A stretch of DNA of 38,404 nucleotides, taken from assembly GCA_023446735.1 (NCBI GenBank), contig JAEXPQ010000047.1:1-38404 (forward strand), given 5' to 3'. Positions 14,494-22,828 of this stretch are shown in pieces. The stretch's first letter is position 1. Each line of letters begins with the position of its first letter. Made by a program: the position numbers and the translations under genes. Origin of the DNA: Verrucomicrobiota bacterium (lineage in GTDB: Bacteria > Verrucomicrobiota > Verrucomicrobiia > Opitutales > Opitutaceae). The notes beneath the pieces are model-generated. The model made no database searches, was not told the DNA's origin, and was given only the letters and a program-made list of their open reading frames with translations.

Positions 14494-17307
14494 GTGACCG
14501 AAGACGCCAACCTGCTGCCCGCGGGCCTGCTCCCACAACTGCGGAGCGCCGTCGATGCGCATTCGATCGTCAGCCTAGCCGATGCGCAGGGCGTGATCGA
14601 GTTCGTGAACGACCGCTTCTGCGAGACCACCCGGTACACGCGCGAGGAGCTGGTTGGACAACCCTACCGCATCATCAACTCGGGCTTCCACCCTCCCGAG
14701 TTCTGGCGGGACCTCTGGACGACGGCGTTGGCGGGACGAATCTGGCGAGGGGTGATCCGCAATCGGGCGAAAGGCGGCGCCCTATTCTGGGTGGAGACGA
14801 CGATCACGCCGGTGCTCGACGAGACCGGCCGATTGCAGGGCTTTCTCACGATCCACACCGACATCACCCGGCTCAAGCGGGTGGAGGAGGAGCTGAGCCG
14901 CCTCACGCGCGACCTCGAGCGACATGTGCGGGAGCGGACCGAACAGGTGCAGCAGAGCGAGAAGCTCTACCGGCTGCTGCTCGCCTCGGTGACGGACTAC
15001 CACTACACCGTCGAGGTTCGGGACGGGCAGGCGATCGCGACGACCCACACCCCGTCCTGTCTGGCGGTTACGGGGTATTCGATGGAGGAGTTCGCGCAGA
15101 ATCCGAGTCTGTGGATCGCGATGGTGCCCGATGAGGACCGGACCGCGGTGCTGGGCCACGCCCAAGCGGCGTTGGAAGGCCGCAATCCGTCCGCGCTGGA
15201 GCACCGGATCTTGCGCAAGGACGGCCAGGTGCGCTGGATCCGCGACCGGGTCGTCATCCGGCGGGATGCGGCCGGGCGGGTGGCCTTCTACGACGGTATC
15301 CTGACCGACATCACCGAGGAGAAGCTCGCGCAGCAGGAGGTGCTGCAATTGACCCAGGGGCTGGAGCAGCGGGTGGCGGAGCGCACCGCGCAGCTCAAGG
15401 CGGCCCACGACCAGCTTCGGATCCTCTTCGAGCATGCCCCGGTCGGGATCAGCTGGGTCGAGCGGGGCACGCCCGATGTCTACCACCTCAACGACCGCTT
15501 CTGCCAGATCATCGGCCTCACCTACACCGAGGCGCGCAACTACGAGAACATCCTCGCCGCCACCCATCCCGACGACCGCGAGGACCAGGAGGAGCTCATG
15601 GCGCAGCTGCGGCGCGGCGAGATGGACAGCTTCTGCCTCGAGAAGCGGTATGTGCACAAGGACGGGCGGATCGTCTGGGGCCAGCTCACGGTCGCGGTGC
15701 TGCGCGACGAGGCCGGGCGCATCACCCAGCATTTCGCGATGCTGGTGGACATCACCGACCGCGTGCGCGCCGAACAGGAGGCCCGGGCGAGCGAGCTGCG
15801 CTTGCGCCGGTACTTCGAGAACGCGAGCGAGATCCTCTATTCGCTCGATTCTCAGGGCGTCTGCACGTTCGTATCCCCGGCCTGGACGCTCAAGCTCGGG
15901 CACGCGCTCGGCGACGTGGTGGGACACTCGTTCACCGAGTTCGTCCATCCCGAGGACGTGCCGGCCTGCCGGACGTTCTTCCACGAGGTGCTCGAGGCGG
16001 GCATATCCAACCATTCGATCGAGTACCGGATCGCGCATGTCGACGGGGACTGGCGGTGGCATGCCTCGACCGGCTCGGTCATCCGCGACGAGAAGGGTGT
16101 CGCGATCTTTTTCGGGATCGGGCGCGATGTCACCCGGCGGCGGGAGGCGCAGATGGAGCTGCGGGCCTCGTTGGAGCGCCGCGAGGAGCTGGAGCGCATC
16201 ATCGCACGCTCGCCGTCGGTGGCGGTGCTCTGGAGCGCCCAGGAGGGCTGGGCGGTCCAGTTTGTCTCGGAGAGCATCTCGCAGTTCGGCTACAGCGCGA
16301 AGGATCTCGTCAGCGGTCGGGTCCGGTTCGTCGACCTCCTGCATCCCGACGATGCGGCGCGGGTGATGGACGAGGTGCGCGCCCACTCGGCCGCGCGGCA
16401 CACGGAATACCGGCAGGAATACCGGATTGTGCGCAAGGACGGCCAGGTGCGCTGGGTCGACGACCGCACCGCGGTGCGGTTCGACGGCGCCGGGCGGGCG
16501 ACCCATCACGAGGGCATCCTGACCGATGTGACCGAGCGGAAGGAGGCCGAGGAACGGGAGCGGATCGGCCGCGAGCGGGACCTGCGGATCGCCCACGAGG
16601 TGCAGCAGCACCTCCTCCCGAACGTCTATCCGGATATCGGTGCGGTGGAGACGGACACGCTTTACACGCCCTCGCGCCTGGTGGGCGGCGACTACTACGA
16701 CTTCTTCGAGGTGAAGGAGCGCTGCTGGGGCTTCGCCGTGGCGGACGTGTCCGGCAAGGGGACCGCGGCGGCGCTGATGATGGCCTCGTGCCGCACCGCG
16801 CTGCGGGTCAAGGCCCAGGGCGGCTGGGATCCGGCGACGGTGCTGCGCATGGTGAACTTCATCGTCCAGCCGGACATGCCGAAGGCGATGTTCATCTCGG
16901 CGGTCTACGGAATCCTGGATCTGGACACCAATGTGTTCCGTTTCTGCCGTGCCGGGCACGAACCGGGGCTGGTGGTGCGGGCGAAGACCGGCGAGGTCGG
17001 CGAGCTGTGCCCCTCGGGCATGGCGCTCGGGCTCGACCCGGGAGCGCTCTTCGACGAGACGCTCGAGGAGGCCGTCGTGACGCTCGAGCCCGGCGACCTG
17101 CTGGTCCTGTACACCGATGGCATCACGGAGACGGCGAACCCAGAGGGCGAGGAGTTCGGGCGGGAGCGTCTGGCCGAGGTGCTGCGGGAGTCGCGGCGGC
17201 TGCCGTTGGCGGAGATCCGTCAGCAGGTGGATCGGGCGCTCTGCGCCTTCGCCTTCAATGCGCCGGCGGCCGACGACCGCACGCTGCTGTTGGTCCGGCC
17301 GCGGTGA
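14494..17307 (+). CDS. Five-PAS-domain PP2C (RsbU/SpoIIE-type) phosphatase
   Basis: This 937-residue soluble sensor phosphatase has five PAS/PAC units at about residues 15-130, 155-285, 308-425, 437-552 and 567-685. Typical closings include LTIHTDITRLKR, ILTDITEEKL, MLVDITDRVR and ILTDVTERKEAEE. Coiled-coil linkers (LERHVRERTEQVQQSEK) join the first units. A PPM-type serine phosphatase domain fills about 698-937: RIAHEVQQHLLP, GGDYYDFFEV, VADVSGKGTAAALMM, YTDGITETANPEG and ADDRTLLLV carry the metal-binding aspartates. No membrane helix is present. Such proteins dephosphorylate anti-anti-sigma factors in partner-switching. The GTG at 14494 is preferred; ATG 14422 would add 24 odd residues. No STAS or RsbW partner is encoded here. 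Confidence 0.9.
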   Translation: MTEDANLLPAGLLPQLRSAVDAHSIVSLADAQGVIEFVNDRFCETTRYTREELVGQPYRIINSGFHPPEFWRDLWTTALAGRIWRGVIRNRAKGGALFWVETTITPVLDETGRLQGFLTIHTDITRLKRVEEELSRLTRDLERHVRERTEQVQQSEKLYRLLLASVTDYHYTVEVRDGQAIATTHTPSCLAVTGYSMEEFAQNPSLWIAMVPDEDRTAVLGHAQAALEGRNPSALEHRILRKDGQVRWIRDRVVIRRDAAGRVAFYDGILTDITEEKLAQQEVLQLTQGLEQRVAERTAQLKAAHDQLRILFEHAPVGISWVERGTPDVYHLNDRFCQIIGLTYTEARNYENILAATHPDDREDQEELMAQLRRGEMDSFCLEKRYVHKDGRIVWGQLTVAVLRDEAGRITQHFAMLVDITDRVRAEQEARASELRLRRYFENASEILYSLDSQGVCTFVSPAWTLKLGHALGDVVGHSFTEFVHPEDVPACRTFFHEVLEAGISNHSIEYRIAHVDGDWRWHASTGSVIRDEKGVAIFFGIGRDVTRRREAQMELRASLERREELERIIARSPSVAVLWSAQEGWAVQFVSESISQFGYSAKDLVSGRVRFVDLLHPDDAARVMDEVRAHSAARHTEYRQEYRIVRKDGQVRWVDDRTAVRFDGAGRATHHEGILTDVTERKEAEERERIGRERDLRIAHEVQQHLLPNVYPDIGAVETDTLYTPSRLVGGDYYDFFEVKERCWGFAVADVSGKGTAAALMMASCRTALRVKAQGGWDPATVLRMVNFIVQPDMPKAMFISAVYGILDLDTNVFRFCRAGHEPGLVVRAKTGEVGELCPSGMALGLDPGALFDETLEEAVVTLEPGDLLVLYTDGITETANPEGEEFGRERLAEVLRESRRLPLAEIRQQVDRALCAFAFNAPAADDRTLLLVRPR

Positions 17308-17325
17308 GCGGCGCATGCGCGCGGC

Positions 17326-17787
17326 TCACCCGAGACGTGGGTCGAAGAAGAAGAGGCGCTCCTGCCCGGTGCGCAGGGCGCTAAAGGCGGGATGGCGGGG
17401 ATTCAGGAGGTAGTTCGCCTCCTCCGGCAACAGCACGCTGGGCACGCGCAGCACGGGGTGCGCGGCGCGTTGCAGCCAAGCGTGGCCGACTTCCTGGGGG
17501 CCGCGTGATGGCGGGAACTGCATCCAGTCGACCGGCAGCTCGTCCTTGGCCGCTTCCTCCACGGCGGCCGCATCGAACTCGACGCGGTGCAGGGTGAACG
17601 CGGCGGCGCGCAGCGGCCGAGGCAGATGGGCGAGCACCTCGAGCGCCGCGAGGGCGCGGCTGCTGGCCGCATAGACGACCGGCGAACCGGGCGGGTTCCA
17701 GCGGCCGCCGTGCAGCCGGGCGCCCTCGCCGTCGAACGCGTGCCCGGACAGCTCCGCGCGGACCAGCCGCCACGCGGCGAGTTTCAC
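17326..17787 (-). CDS. RES-domain toxin
   Basis: This 153-residue protein begins (V)KLAAWRLVRAELSGHAFDGE and has the RES-domain blocks GARLHGGRWNPPGSPVVYAA, SSRALAALEVLAHL and LRVPSVLLPEEANYLLNPRH, ending FFFDPRLG. RES toxins resemble ADP-ribosyltransferases and act on NAD+ or on a metabolic enzyme such as Prs. The conserved Arg, Tyr and Ser-Arg-x-x-A-x-x-E positions are present, so it looks intact. The GTG start at 17787 overlaps the antitoxin stop by 4 bases, implying translational coupling. It converges on the PAS/PP2C gene, with 18 bases between their stop codons. Confidence 0.92.
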   Translation of the reverse strand: MKLAAWRLVRAELSGHAFDGEGARLHGGRWNPPGSPVVYAASSRALAALEVLAHLPRPLRAAAFTLHRVEFDAAAVEEAAKDELPVDWMQFPPSRGPQEVGHAWLQRAAHPVLRVPSVLLPEEANYLLNPRHPAFSALRTGQERLFFFDPRLG

Positions 17788-18251
17788 GCGTAGACCCCGT
17801 GTTCGATGCGGCCGAGGAGGCGCTCGACCTCGCGGGCGCCAGGCTCGGTGTCGCACAGCGCCAGCGGGCTCGACCCGGCCAGCGCGACCTGCGGCTCCTT
17901 GAACCACTCGGCGGCGGCGCCATCGCTGCCGAGCAGGCGCCGCGCTTCCTCGAAAACACGGCGCAATCGAGCGAGCCGATCCGACTCCTCCTTGCTCAGC
18001 CGGCCTTCTTCACGCCGGCGTTGCAGGGTTCGGGCGGGCAGCGCGAGCACCTCGCCGAGCAGCGACGTGGTGAGCTCGAGGCGGCTCTGGAGTTCGAAGA
18101 ACGCCGCGATCGGCAGCCCGTCCCGAATCGCCTGCGCGAGGTCGAGCGGGCTCGCGAAACACGCTGTACCGTAGAGCGCGGCCGACTCCTCGACCGCCCT
18201 CGGTGGCGTAGCGGGATCCGGCTGGTCGGGGCGGCGCGGCTTGTTCTTCAT
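17784..18251 (-). CDS. Xre/MbcA/ParS-type antitoxin (DUF2384)
   Basis: This 155-residue antitoxin pairs with the RES toxin. The N-terminal part is disordered and Pro-rich (MKNKPRRPDQPDPATPPRAV). The middle carries an HTH-like DNA-binding segment (TTSLLGEVLALPARTLQRRR, EEGRLSKEESDRLARL). The C-terminus is the toxin-binding DUF2384 domain: ARRLLGSDGAAAEWFKEPQV, ALAGSSPLALCDTEPGAREV, ERLLGRIEHGVYA. This order, and the gene placed immediately before the toxin, are standard for the family. ATG 18251 is preferred over a TTG at 18269. By family precedent it represses its own operon; candidate operator repeats lie at 18267-18290. Confidence 0.92.
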   Translation of the reverse strand: MKNKPRRPDQPDPATPPRAVEESAALYGTACFASPLDLAQAIRDGLPIAAFFELQSRLELTTSLLGEVLALPARTLQRRREEGRLSKEESDRLARLRRVFEEARRLLGSDGAAAEWFKEPQVALAGSSPLALCDTEPGAREVERLLGRIEHGVYA

Positions 18252-18266
18252 TCCGCCACTCTCGGC

Positions 18267-18290
18267 CAAATGGCACCGAGTGCAAATGCC
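18267..18290 (-). promoter_or_regulatory. Candidate antitoxin operator
   Basis: Imperfect direct repeats CAAATGGC (18267-18274) and CAAATGCC (18283-18290), start-to-start 16 bases apart, enclose a palindrome GCAC-CGA-GTGC (18273-18283). They lie 16 bases upstream of the antitoxin ATG. Position fits autorepression by the Xre-type antitoxin; this is inference. Confidence 0.4.
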
Positions 18291-18325
18291 AAACGCCTAG
18301 CGACAGTCGTTTGTTTGGAATCGCG

Positions 18326-18658
18326 TCACAGGCCGCATCCGTCGATCGCGCAGCGCTCGGCGGGGCTGGCGGTTTCGGGCACGGGTTTTCGCGCCGGCTT
18401 GAATGGATTCCGCCTCAGCTCTTCGAGGAGGGCCGCGAAGCCGAGCGGGCGGCGGGCGAAACGGTGCAGCAGCCCGAACCCAAGGACCGCCGCGGAGCCG
18501 AGCACCAAGGCGGTCGGGCTGGGCCGCGTTGCGCCGACGACCAGCGCCGCCGTTCCCGCCGGAAGCGTCAGCGCCCACGCCACAAAGGCCAGGTGCGTGA
18601 GAATTTCGCGCGGTGAGCGCAGAGTCATGTCGCGATGGGAGACGGGGCGGGATTTCAT
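18326..18658 (-). CDS. Small two-helix membrane protein in the RND efflux operon
   Basis: This 110-residue protein begins MKSRPVSHRDMTLRSPREIL and has two hydrophobic segments (HLAFVAWALTLPAGTAALVVG and PTALVLGSAAVLGFGLLHRF). A basic cytoplasmic tail ends in ETASPAERCAIDGCGL, with two closely spaced Cys residues. No family is recognised. It starts 34 bases after the RND pump gene on the same strand and is likely the last gene of the tetR-fusion-pump operon. Its function could be an accessory to the pump, but nothing in the sequence proves that. The C-terminal C-x4-C is reminiscent of a small metal- or redox-binding site (speculative). Confidence 0.65.
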   Translation of the reverse strand: MKSRPVSHRDMTLRSPREILTHLAFVAWALTLPAGTAALVVGATRPSPTALVLGSAAVLGFGLLHRFARRPLGFAALLEELRRNPFKPARKPVPETASPAERCAIDGCGL

Positions 18659-18692
18659 GGTGCTCGTCCGGCAAGCAGCCCGCATGCCGAGC

Positions 18693-21600
18693 TCAACGGG
18701 CCACGGCGGGGGCCGCCGTCGCGGGGCCCGGTGGCGGGATGAGCGAGTACATCACGGGCGTGACCAGGCGCGAGAGCAGGAGCGAGCTGATCAGGCCGCC
18801 GAGGATCACGATCGCCAGCGGCGAGAACAGCTCGGAGCGCTGGAGCGCCAACGGCATGAGCGCGCCGACCGCGGTGCAGGTGGTGAGCACGACCGGCAGG
18901 AAGCGGGTTTCGCCCGCCTGCTCGATCGCGGCCTTCAGCGGCACGCCCTTCTCGCGGAGCTGGTTGGTGAAGTCGACGAGCAGGATGCTGTTCTTGATCT
19001 CGATGCCGATCAGCGCGATGAAGCCGATCGTGGCGGTGAACGACAGCGTGTAGCCTGTGATCCACAGGCCGACGAGCCCGCCGATCACGCCGAGCGGGAT
19101 CACCGAGGCGACGATCGCCGTGCCGCGGAAGCTGTGGAACTCGAGCACGATCACCGCGAGCACGCCGAAGAGCGCGACCAGGATCGCGGTGCCGAACCCG
19201 CCGAAGGTGCGGGCGCGGCTCTCCGCCTCGCCGCCGAGTTCCCACCGGTAGCCGGTGGGTAGCGCGAGGGCCGCGAGGCGGCGGACGGTCTCGGCCGTCA
19301 GCCGGTCGGTGTTGTAGCCGTTTCTCACCCACGCCTTGACGGTCACGGAACGCTCGCGGTTGAAGCGTTGGATCACCGGCGGGGCGGATTCGAACTCGAG
19401 GGTCGCGACCTGGTCGACGGGCACGTAGGCGCCCGAGACCGTGGGCACGAGGATGCGGTGCCAGCTGTCGAGCGAGGCGCGGTCGGCGCGGGGCAGGGCG
19501 AGCTGGAGGTTGTACTCGTCGCCGTCCGCCTCGCGGAAGCGGGCGACATCGAGTCCGGCGAAGGCCAGGCGCACGGCGCGGTCGAGCTCGGCCTCGTGCA
19601 CGCCGGCGAGGGCGGCGGCGGCGCGGTTGAGGCGCAGGCGCAGGTCGGTGCGCGCGGTGCGCAGCGGGTTGTCGATGTTCTCGGTGCCGTCGATTCCGGT
19701 GAGCAGAGCCTCCACTTCGGCGCCGAGGCGGCGCAGCGTGTCGAGGTCCGGCCCGAGCAGGCGCACGGCGATAGGGGCGGCGATCGGCGGGCCGTTCTCG
19801 AACTCCTTCAACTGGATCTGCGCGCCCGGGATCTGCTCGAGCTTCGCGCGCAGGCGGTCGAGCAGGGCGGGGCTGGTCGAGGGATCGAAGGTGCGCAACG
19901 AGGCGAAGACCTCGGCGAAGTTGGCCTTCTGCTGCTCGCCGTTCTCGTTGTAGTAGACCTGCGGGTTGCCTTTGCCGACGGTGGTGAAGTACCAGACGAT
20001 CTCGGGCGTGCGCGCGAGCACGGCCTCGACCTGGCGGGCGATCCCGTCGGTGGCGGCGACGCTGGCGCTTTCCGTGCCGCGGATCTTCACGAGGAACTGC
20101 GGCAGGCCCGCCTTCGGGAAGAGGCTGAAGCCGATCCGCGGGATGAGCAGCAGCGAGGCGCCGAGCAAGGCCGCGGCGAACACGAGCGTCTTCACGCGGT
20201 GCTGCATGCACCAGTGCAGCAGCGGCCGGTAGGTGGCGTGGATCGCGCGCATGAGGCCGCGCAGGATCGCGTTGCCCTCGGCGTCTTCGTGGCCGCGCAG
20301 CATCCGGCTGGCGAGGAACGGGATGATCGTGAGCGCGACGAACATCGACGCGACCACGGTGTACATCACCGACAGCGGCAGGCCGCGGATGAACTGCCCG
20401 GAGTCGCCCGGCATCATCGCCAGCGGCAGGAACGCGAAGAGCACCGTCGCCGTCGTGCCCACGACCGCCACCGCGATCTGCTCGGTGGCTGCGATCGCGG
20501 CCTCGACCGGCGGGTGCCCGAGGCGCCGGAAGCGCGCGATGTTCTCGGCCACGACGATCGAGTCGTCGACCAGCAGGCCGAGCGCGATGACCATGCCGAC
20601 GATGGTGAGCTGGTTGAGCCCGTGGCCGGTGAAATGCAGCAGGCTCACGCCCATCGCCAGCGAGAGCGGGATCGAGAGCGCCACCAGCAACGAGGCGCGG
20701 AAGCCCAGCGGCAGGATCGTGATCATCACCAGCCCGATCGCGATGAGGAAGTCGGTCTCCAGGCCGCCGATGCGGCGCGCGACGTTCTCGGCCTGGTCGA
20801 ACGCGAGCTCCAGGCGCACGTCGCCCGGCAGCTCGCCGCGGAACGCCTCGAGGCGTTCGCGCACCTTGTCGCGCAGCGCGAGGATGTTCTGGTCGTTGAG
20901 CTGGCGCACCGTGACGAAGACGGCGCGCTCGCCGTTGAACCGGCCGAACTGCTCGAGTTCCTCGGTCGTCCACGCGACCTCGGCGACGTCGCCGAGGCGC
21001 ACCACCGCCGCGCCGGCGGCGCCGAGCGGGAGCTGGCGCACCTCGTCGAGGTCGGCGAAGGAGCCGGTGGTCTTGAGATTGAAGCGGCGCGCGCCGCTCT
21101 CGACGGCGCCGCCGGGGATGTTCGTGTTGCCGCCCTGCAGCGCGGCGATCACCTGCGCGAGCGGCAGGCGCATCTGCGCGAGCTTCGGCAGGTCGAGCGA
21201 CACGCGCACCTGCTTCTCCGGGTAGGCCCACTTCTGCACGTCGCGCACTCCGGGCACCGCCTCGAGCCGCTCGCGCAGGCGCTCGGCGAGGTCCTGGAGG
21301 CGGCCGTAGCTGGCGTCGGGCGACACGAGGGCGAACTGGAGGACGGCGACGTTGTTGGTCTGCCAGCGGCGCACCTCGACGGAGGCCGTGTTGGCCGGAA
21401 GGCTGCCGCGCACCGCGTTCACCTGACGCAGCACGTCGTTGTATTTCGTGTCCGGATCGTGGCCGTAGAAGAACTCGATGCCGAGCACCGCCACGCCGTC
21501 TTGGACGGTGGTGTTGAGCCGGTCGAGGTCGTCGAGCTCCTTGATGGCGTCCTCGATCGGGCGGGCGACGAGGCGTTCCATCTCCACGGCGTTGGCGCCG

Positions 21601-21755
21601 GGGCAGACGACGATCACGGTCGAGGCCGGGATGAGCAGCTTCGGATCCTCGGAGCGCGGGATGGCGCGGAAGGAGTTGTAGCCGACCGCCGCGAGGCAGA
21701 GGAACACCAGGATGGTGAACTGGTAGTTGCGGACGGAGAACGACGTGAGCTTCAT
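18693..21755 (-). CDS. RND-family efflux pump, inner-membrane permease
   Basis: This 1020-residue proton-driven transporter has the usual twelve-helix RND plan. It opens with KLTSFSVRNYQFTILVFLCL, then a large periplasmic porter domain containing PGVRDVQKWAYPEKQVRVSL. The TM4 motif LGLLVDDSIVVAENIARF supplies the paired aspartates D397 and D398 of the proton relay. A second periplasmic half follows, then the late helices IGIEIKNSILLVDFTNQLRE with the conserved lysine. The pattern is that of HAE-type pumps rather than CusA-type metal pumps, but the substrate is unknown. It starts 9 bases after the fusion-protein gene; no outer-membrane channel gene is present in this window. Confidence 0.94.
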   Translation of the reverse strand: MKLTSFSVRNYQFTILVFLCLAAVGYNSFRAIPRSEDPKLLIPASTVIVVCPGANAVEMERLVARPIEDAIKELDDLDRLNTTVQDGVAVLGIEFFYGHDPDTKYNDVLRQVNAVRGSLPANTASVEVRRWQTNNVAVLQFALVSPDASYGRLQDLAERLRERLEAVPGVRDVQKWAYPEKQVRVSLDLPKLAQMRLPLAQVIAALQGGNTNIPGGAVESGARRFNLKTTGSFADLDEVRQLPLGAAGAAVVRLGDVAEVAWTTEELEQFGRFNGERAVFVTVRQLNDQNILALRDKVRERLEAFRGELPGDVRLELAFDQAENVARRIGGLETDFLIAIGLVMITILPLGFRASLLVALSIPLSLAMGVSLLHFTGHGLNQLTIVGMVIALGLLVDDSIVVAENIARFRRLGHPPVEAAIAATEQIAVAVVGTTATVLFAFLPLAMMPGDSGQFIRGLPLSVMYTVVASMFVALTIIPFLASRMLRGHEDAEGNAILRGLMRAIHATYRPLLHWCMQHRVKTLVFAAALLGASLLLIPRIGFSLFPKAGLPQFLVKIRGTESASVAATDGIARQVEAVLARTPEIVWYFTTVGKGNPQVYYNENGEQQKANFAEVFASLRTFDPSTSPALLDRLRAKLEQIPGAQIQLKEFENGPPIAAPIAVRLLGPDLDTLRRLGAEVEALLTGIDGTENIDNPLRTARTDLRLRLNRAAAALAGVHEAELDRAVRLAFAGLDVARFREADGDEYNLQLALPRADRASLDSWHRILVPTVSGAYVPVDQVATLEFESAPPVIQRFNRERSVTVKAWVRNGYNTDRLTAETVRRLAALALPTGYRWELGGEAESRARTFGGFGTAILVALFGVLAVIVLEFHSFRGTAIVASVIPLGVIGGLVGLWITGYTLSFTATIGFIALIGIEIKNSILLVDFTNQLREKGVPLKAAIEQAGETRFLPVVLTTCTAVGALMPLALQRSELFSPLAIVILGGLISSLLLSRLVTPVMYSLIPPPGPATAAPAVAR

Positions 21756-21764
21756 GGCGCGGGC

Positions 21765-22793
21765 CTACGGGGCGACGGCAACGGGGGCTCCGTCCCGAAG
21801 GAACTCGGCGCCGGCGACGACCACGCGCGTGTCGGCCGGCAGGCTTTCGGCGAGGTAGGCCGTGCCGGCATCGATCGCCAGGACGGTGACTTTTTGGCGG
21901 CGAACCGCGAGGTTGTCGGCTCCGAGCAGGAAGAGGTGGGCCAACTGGCCGTCGCCCTCGACGAGGGCCGCGACCGGGACGGCGGGACGCGCGGGCACCT
22001 CGCCGGGCTGCAGCTCCAAGTCGACGACCGAGCCGGAGCGCAGCGCCGCGGGCGGTGTCGCGAGCCGGACCTCGATTTCGGTCGTGCGCGTGGCCGGATC
22101 GGTGGCGGCCGAGATCTGGGCGAGCACGCCGGCGAGCGGCGCTTCGCCCGGGGCGGAGACGGTGGCGCGGTCGCCGACCCGCAATCGCGTGGCGGCGCTC
22201 TCCGGCACGCCCGCGCGAGCGATCCAGCCCTCGTCGTCGGAGGCGACGAGGAGGGCGACCTTGTTGGCGGGCACGGCGTCGTTGGGCTCGACGAGGCGCC
22301 GGAGAACGGCGCCGGCGGAGGGCGCGACGATTACGGCGTGGCGCCGGTTGAACTCGGCAATGCGCAGCGCGGCTTCGGCGACCTCGAGGCCGGTGGCCGC
22401 GTTCTGGGCCAGTTCGGTCGAGACGACGTCGCTTTCGCGCAGGGCGGCGGCGCGCTCGAGATCGCGGCGGGCCTTCTCCACGGCGCTGCGGGCCTGGGCC
22501 AGTTGCGCGTCGATTTCGGCCAGGTCGAGTCGGGCCAGCTCCTGGCCGGCCTCGACCCGGTCGCCCGGCCGCACGGCGACCGTCTCCACCAGGCCGCCGA
22601 CCTTGAAGGCGAGGGCGTATTCGGAGCGTCGGGTGACGACGCCCGGCACGCGCACCGGGATGGCGCGGGTCGAGACGACGACCGGCTCCGCCCGGACCCG
22701 CACCGGCGGCGTGGCGGCGGCCGGCTGCGCGGCGGGACGGCCGCAGGCGGCGAGCAGAAGGAACGGCAACAGGGGAAGAAGGCGCGTGGCCAT
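21765..22793 (-). CDS. RND efflux periplasmic adaptor (membrane fusion lipoprotein)
   Basis: This 342-residue protein has a lipoprotein signal ending LLLAAC (Cys17 acylated). The lipoyl/barrel start is RVPGVVTRRSEYALAFKVGG, followed by LVETVAVRPGDRVEAGQELA. An alpha-hairpin follows (AQARSAVEKARRDLERAAAL...LEVAEAALRIAEFNRR), then APSAGAVLRRLVEPNDAVPA, an IEVRLATPPAALRSGSVVDL beta-barrel and a final membrane-proximal domain. This is the HlyD/AcrA order, linking the inner-membrane pump to an outer-membrane channel. ATG 22793 is chosen because it gives the lipobox; it sits 36 bases after the tetR stop, immediately beside a palindromic operator. Confidence 0.93.
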   Translation of the reverse strand: MATRLLPLLPFLLLAACGRPAAQPAAATPPVRVRAEPVVVSTRAIPVRVPGVVTRRSEYALAFKVGGLVETVAVRPGDRVEAGQELARLDLAEIDAQLAQARSAVEKARRDLERAAALRESDVVSTELAQNAATGLEVAEAALRIAEFNRRHAVIVAPSAGAVLRRLVEPNDAVPANKVALLVASDDEGWIARAGVPESAATRLRVGDRATVSAPGEAPLAGVLAQISAATDPATRTTEIEVRLATPPAALRSGSVVDLELQPGEVPARPAVPVAALVEGDGQLAHLFLLGADNLAVRRQKVTVLAIDAGTAYLAESLPADTRVVVAGAEFLRDGAPVAVAP

Positions 22794-22799
22794 GGCTGA

Positions 22800-22814
22800 C
22801 TGACATAGTGTCAG
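22800..22814. promoter_or_regulatory. TetR-type operator before the efflux genes
   Basis: CTGACA-TAG-TGTCAG is a perfect 6-bp palindrome with a 3-base spacer. It lies 6 bases upstream of the fusion-protein ATG and 14 bases after the tetR stop. A related site precedes tetR (23503-23517), supporting it as the binding site of the adjacent TetR repressor. Confidence 0.65.
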
Positions 22815-22828
22815 GCAGCGGGGGAGCG

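Noticed and set aside
18267..18290. Sigma-54-type -24/-12 promoter (TGGCAC...TGC)
   Set aside because: The spacing between the GG and GC elements is two bases too short for sigma-54; better explained as antitoxin operator repeats.
19368..22799. Long plus-strand open frame antisense to the RND pump and adaptor
   Set aside because: It mirrors the codon bias of the minus-strand genes (Glu/Gly/Arg-rich) and has no recognisable domains.
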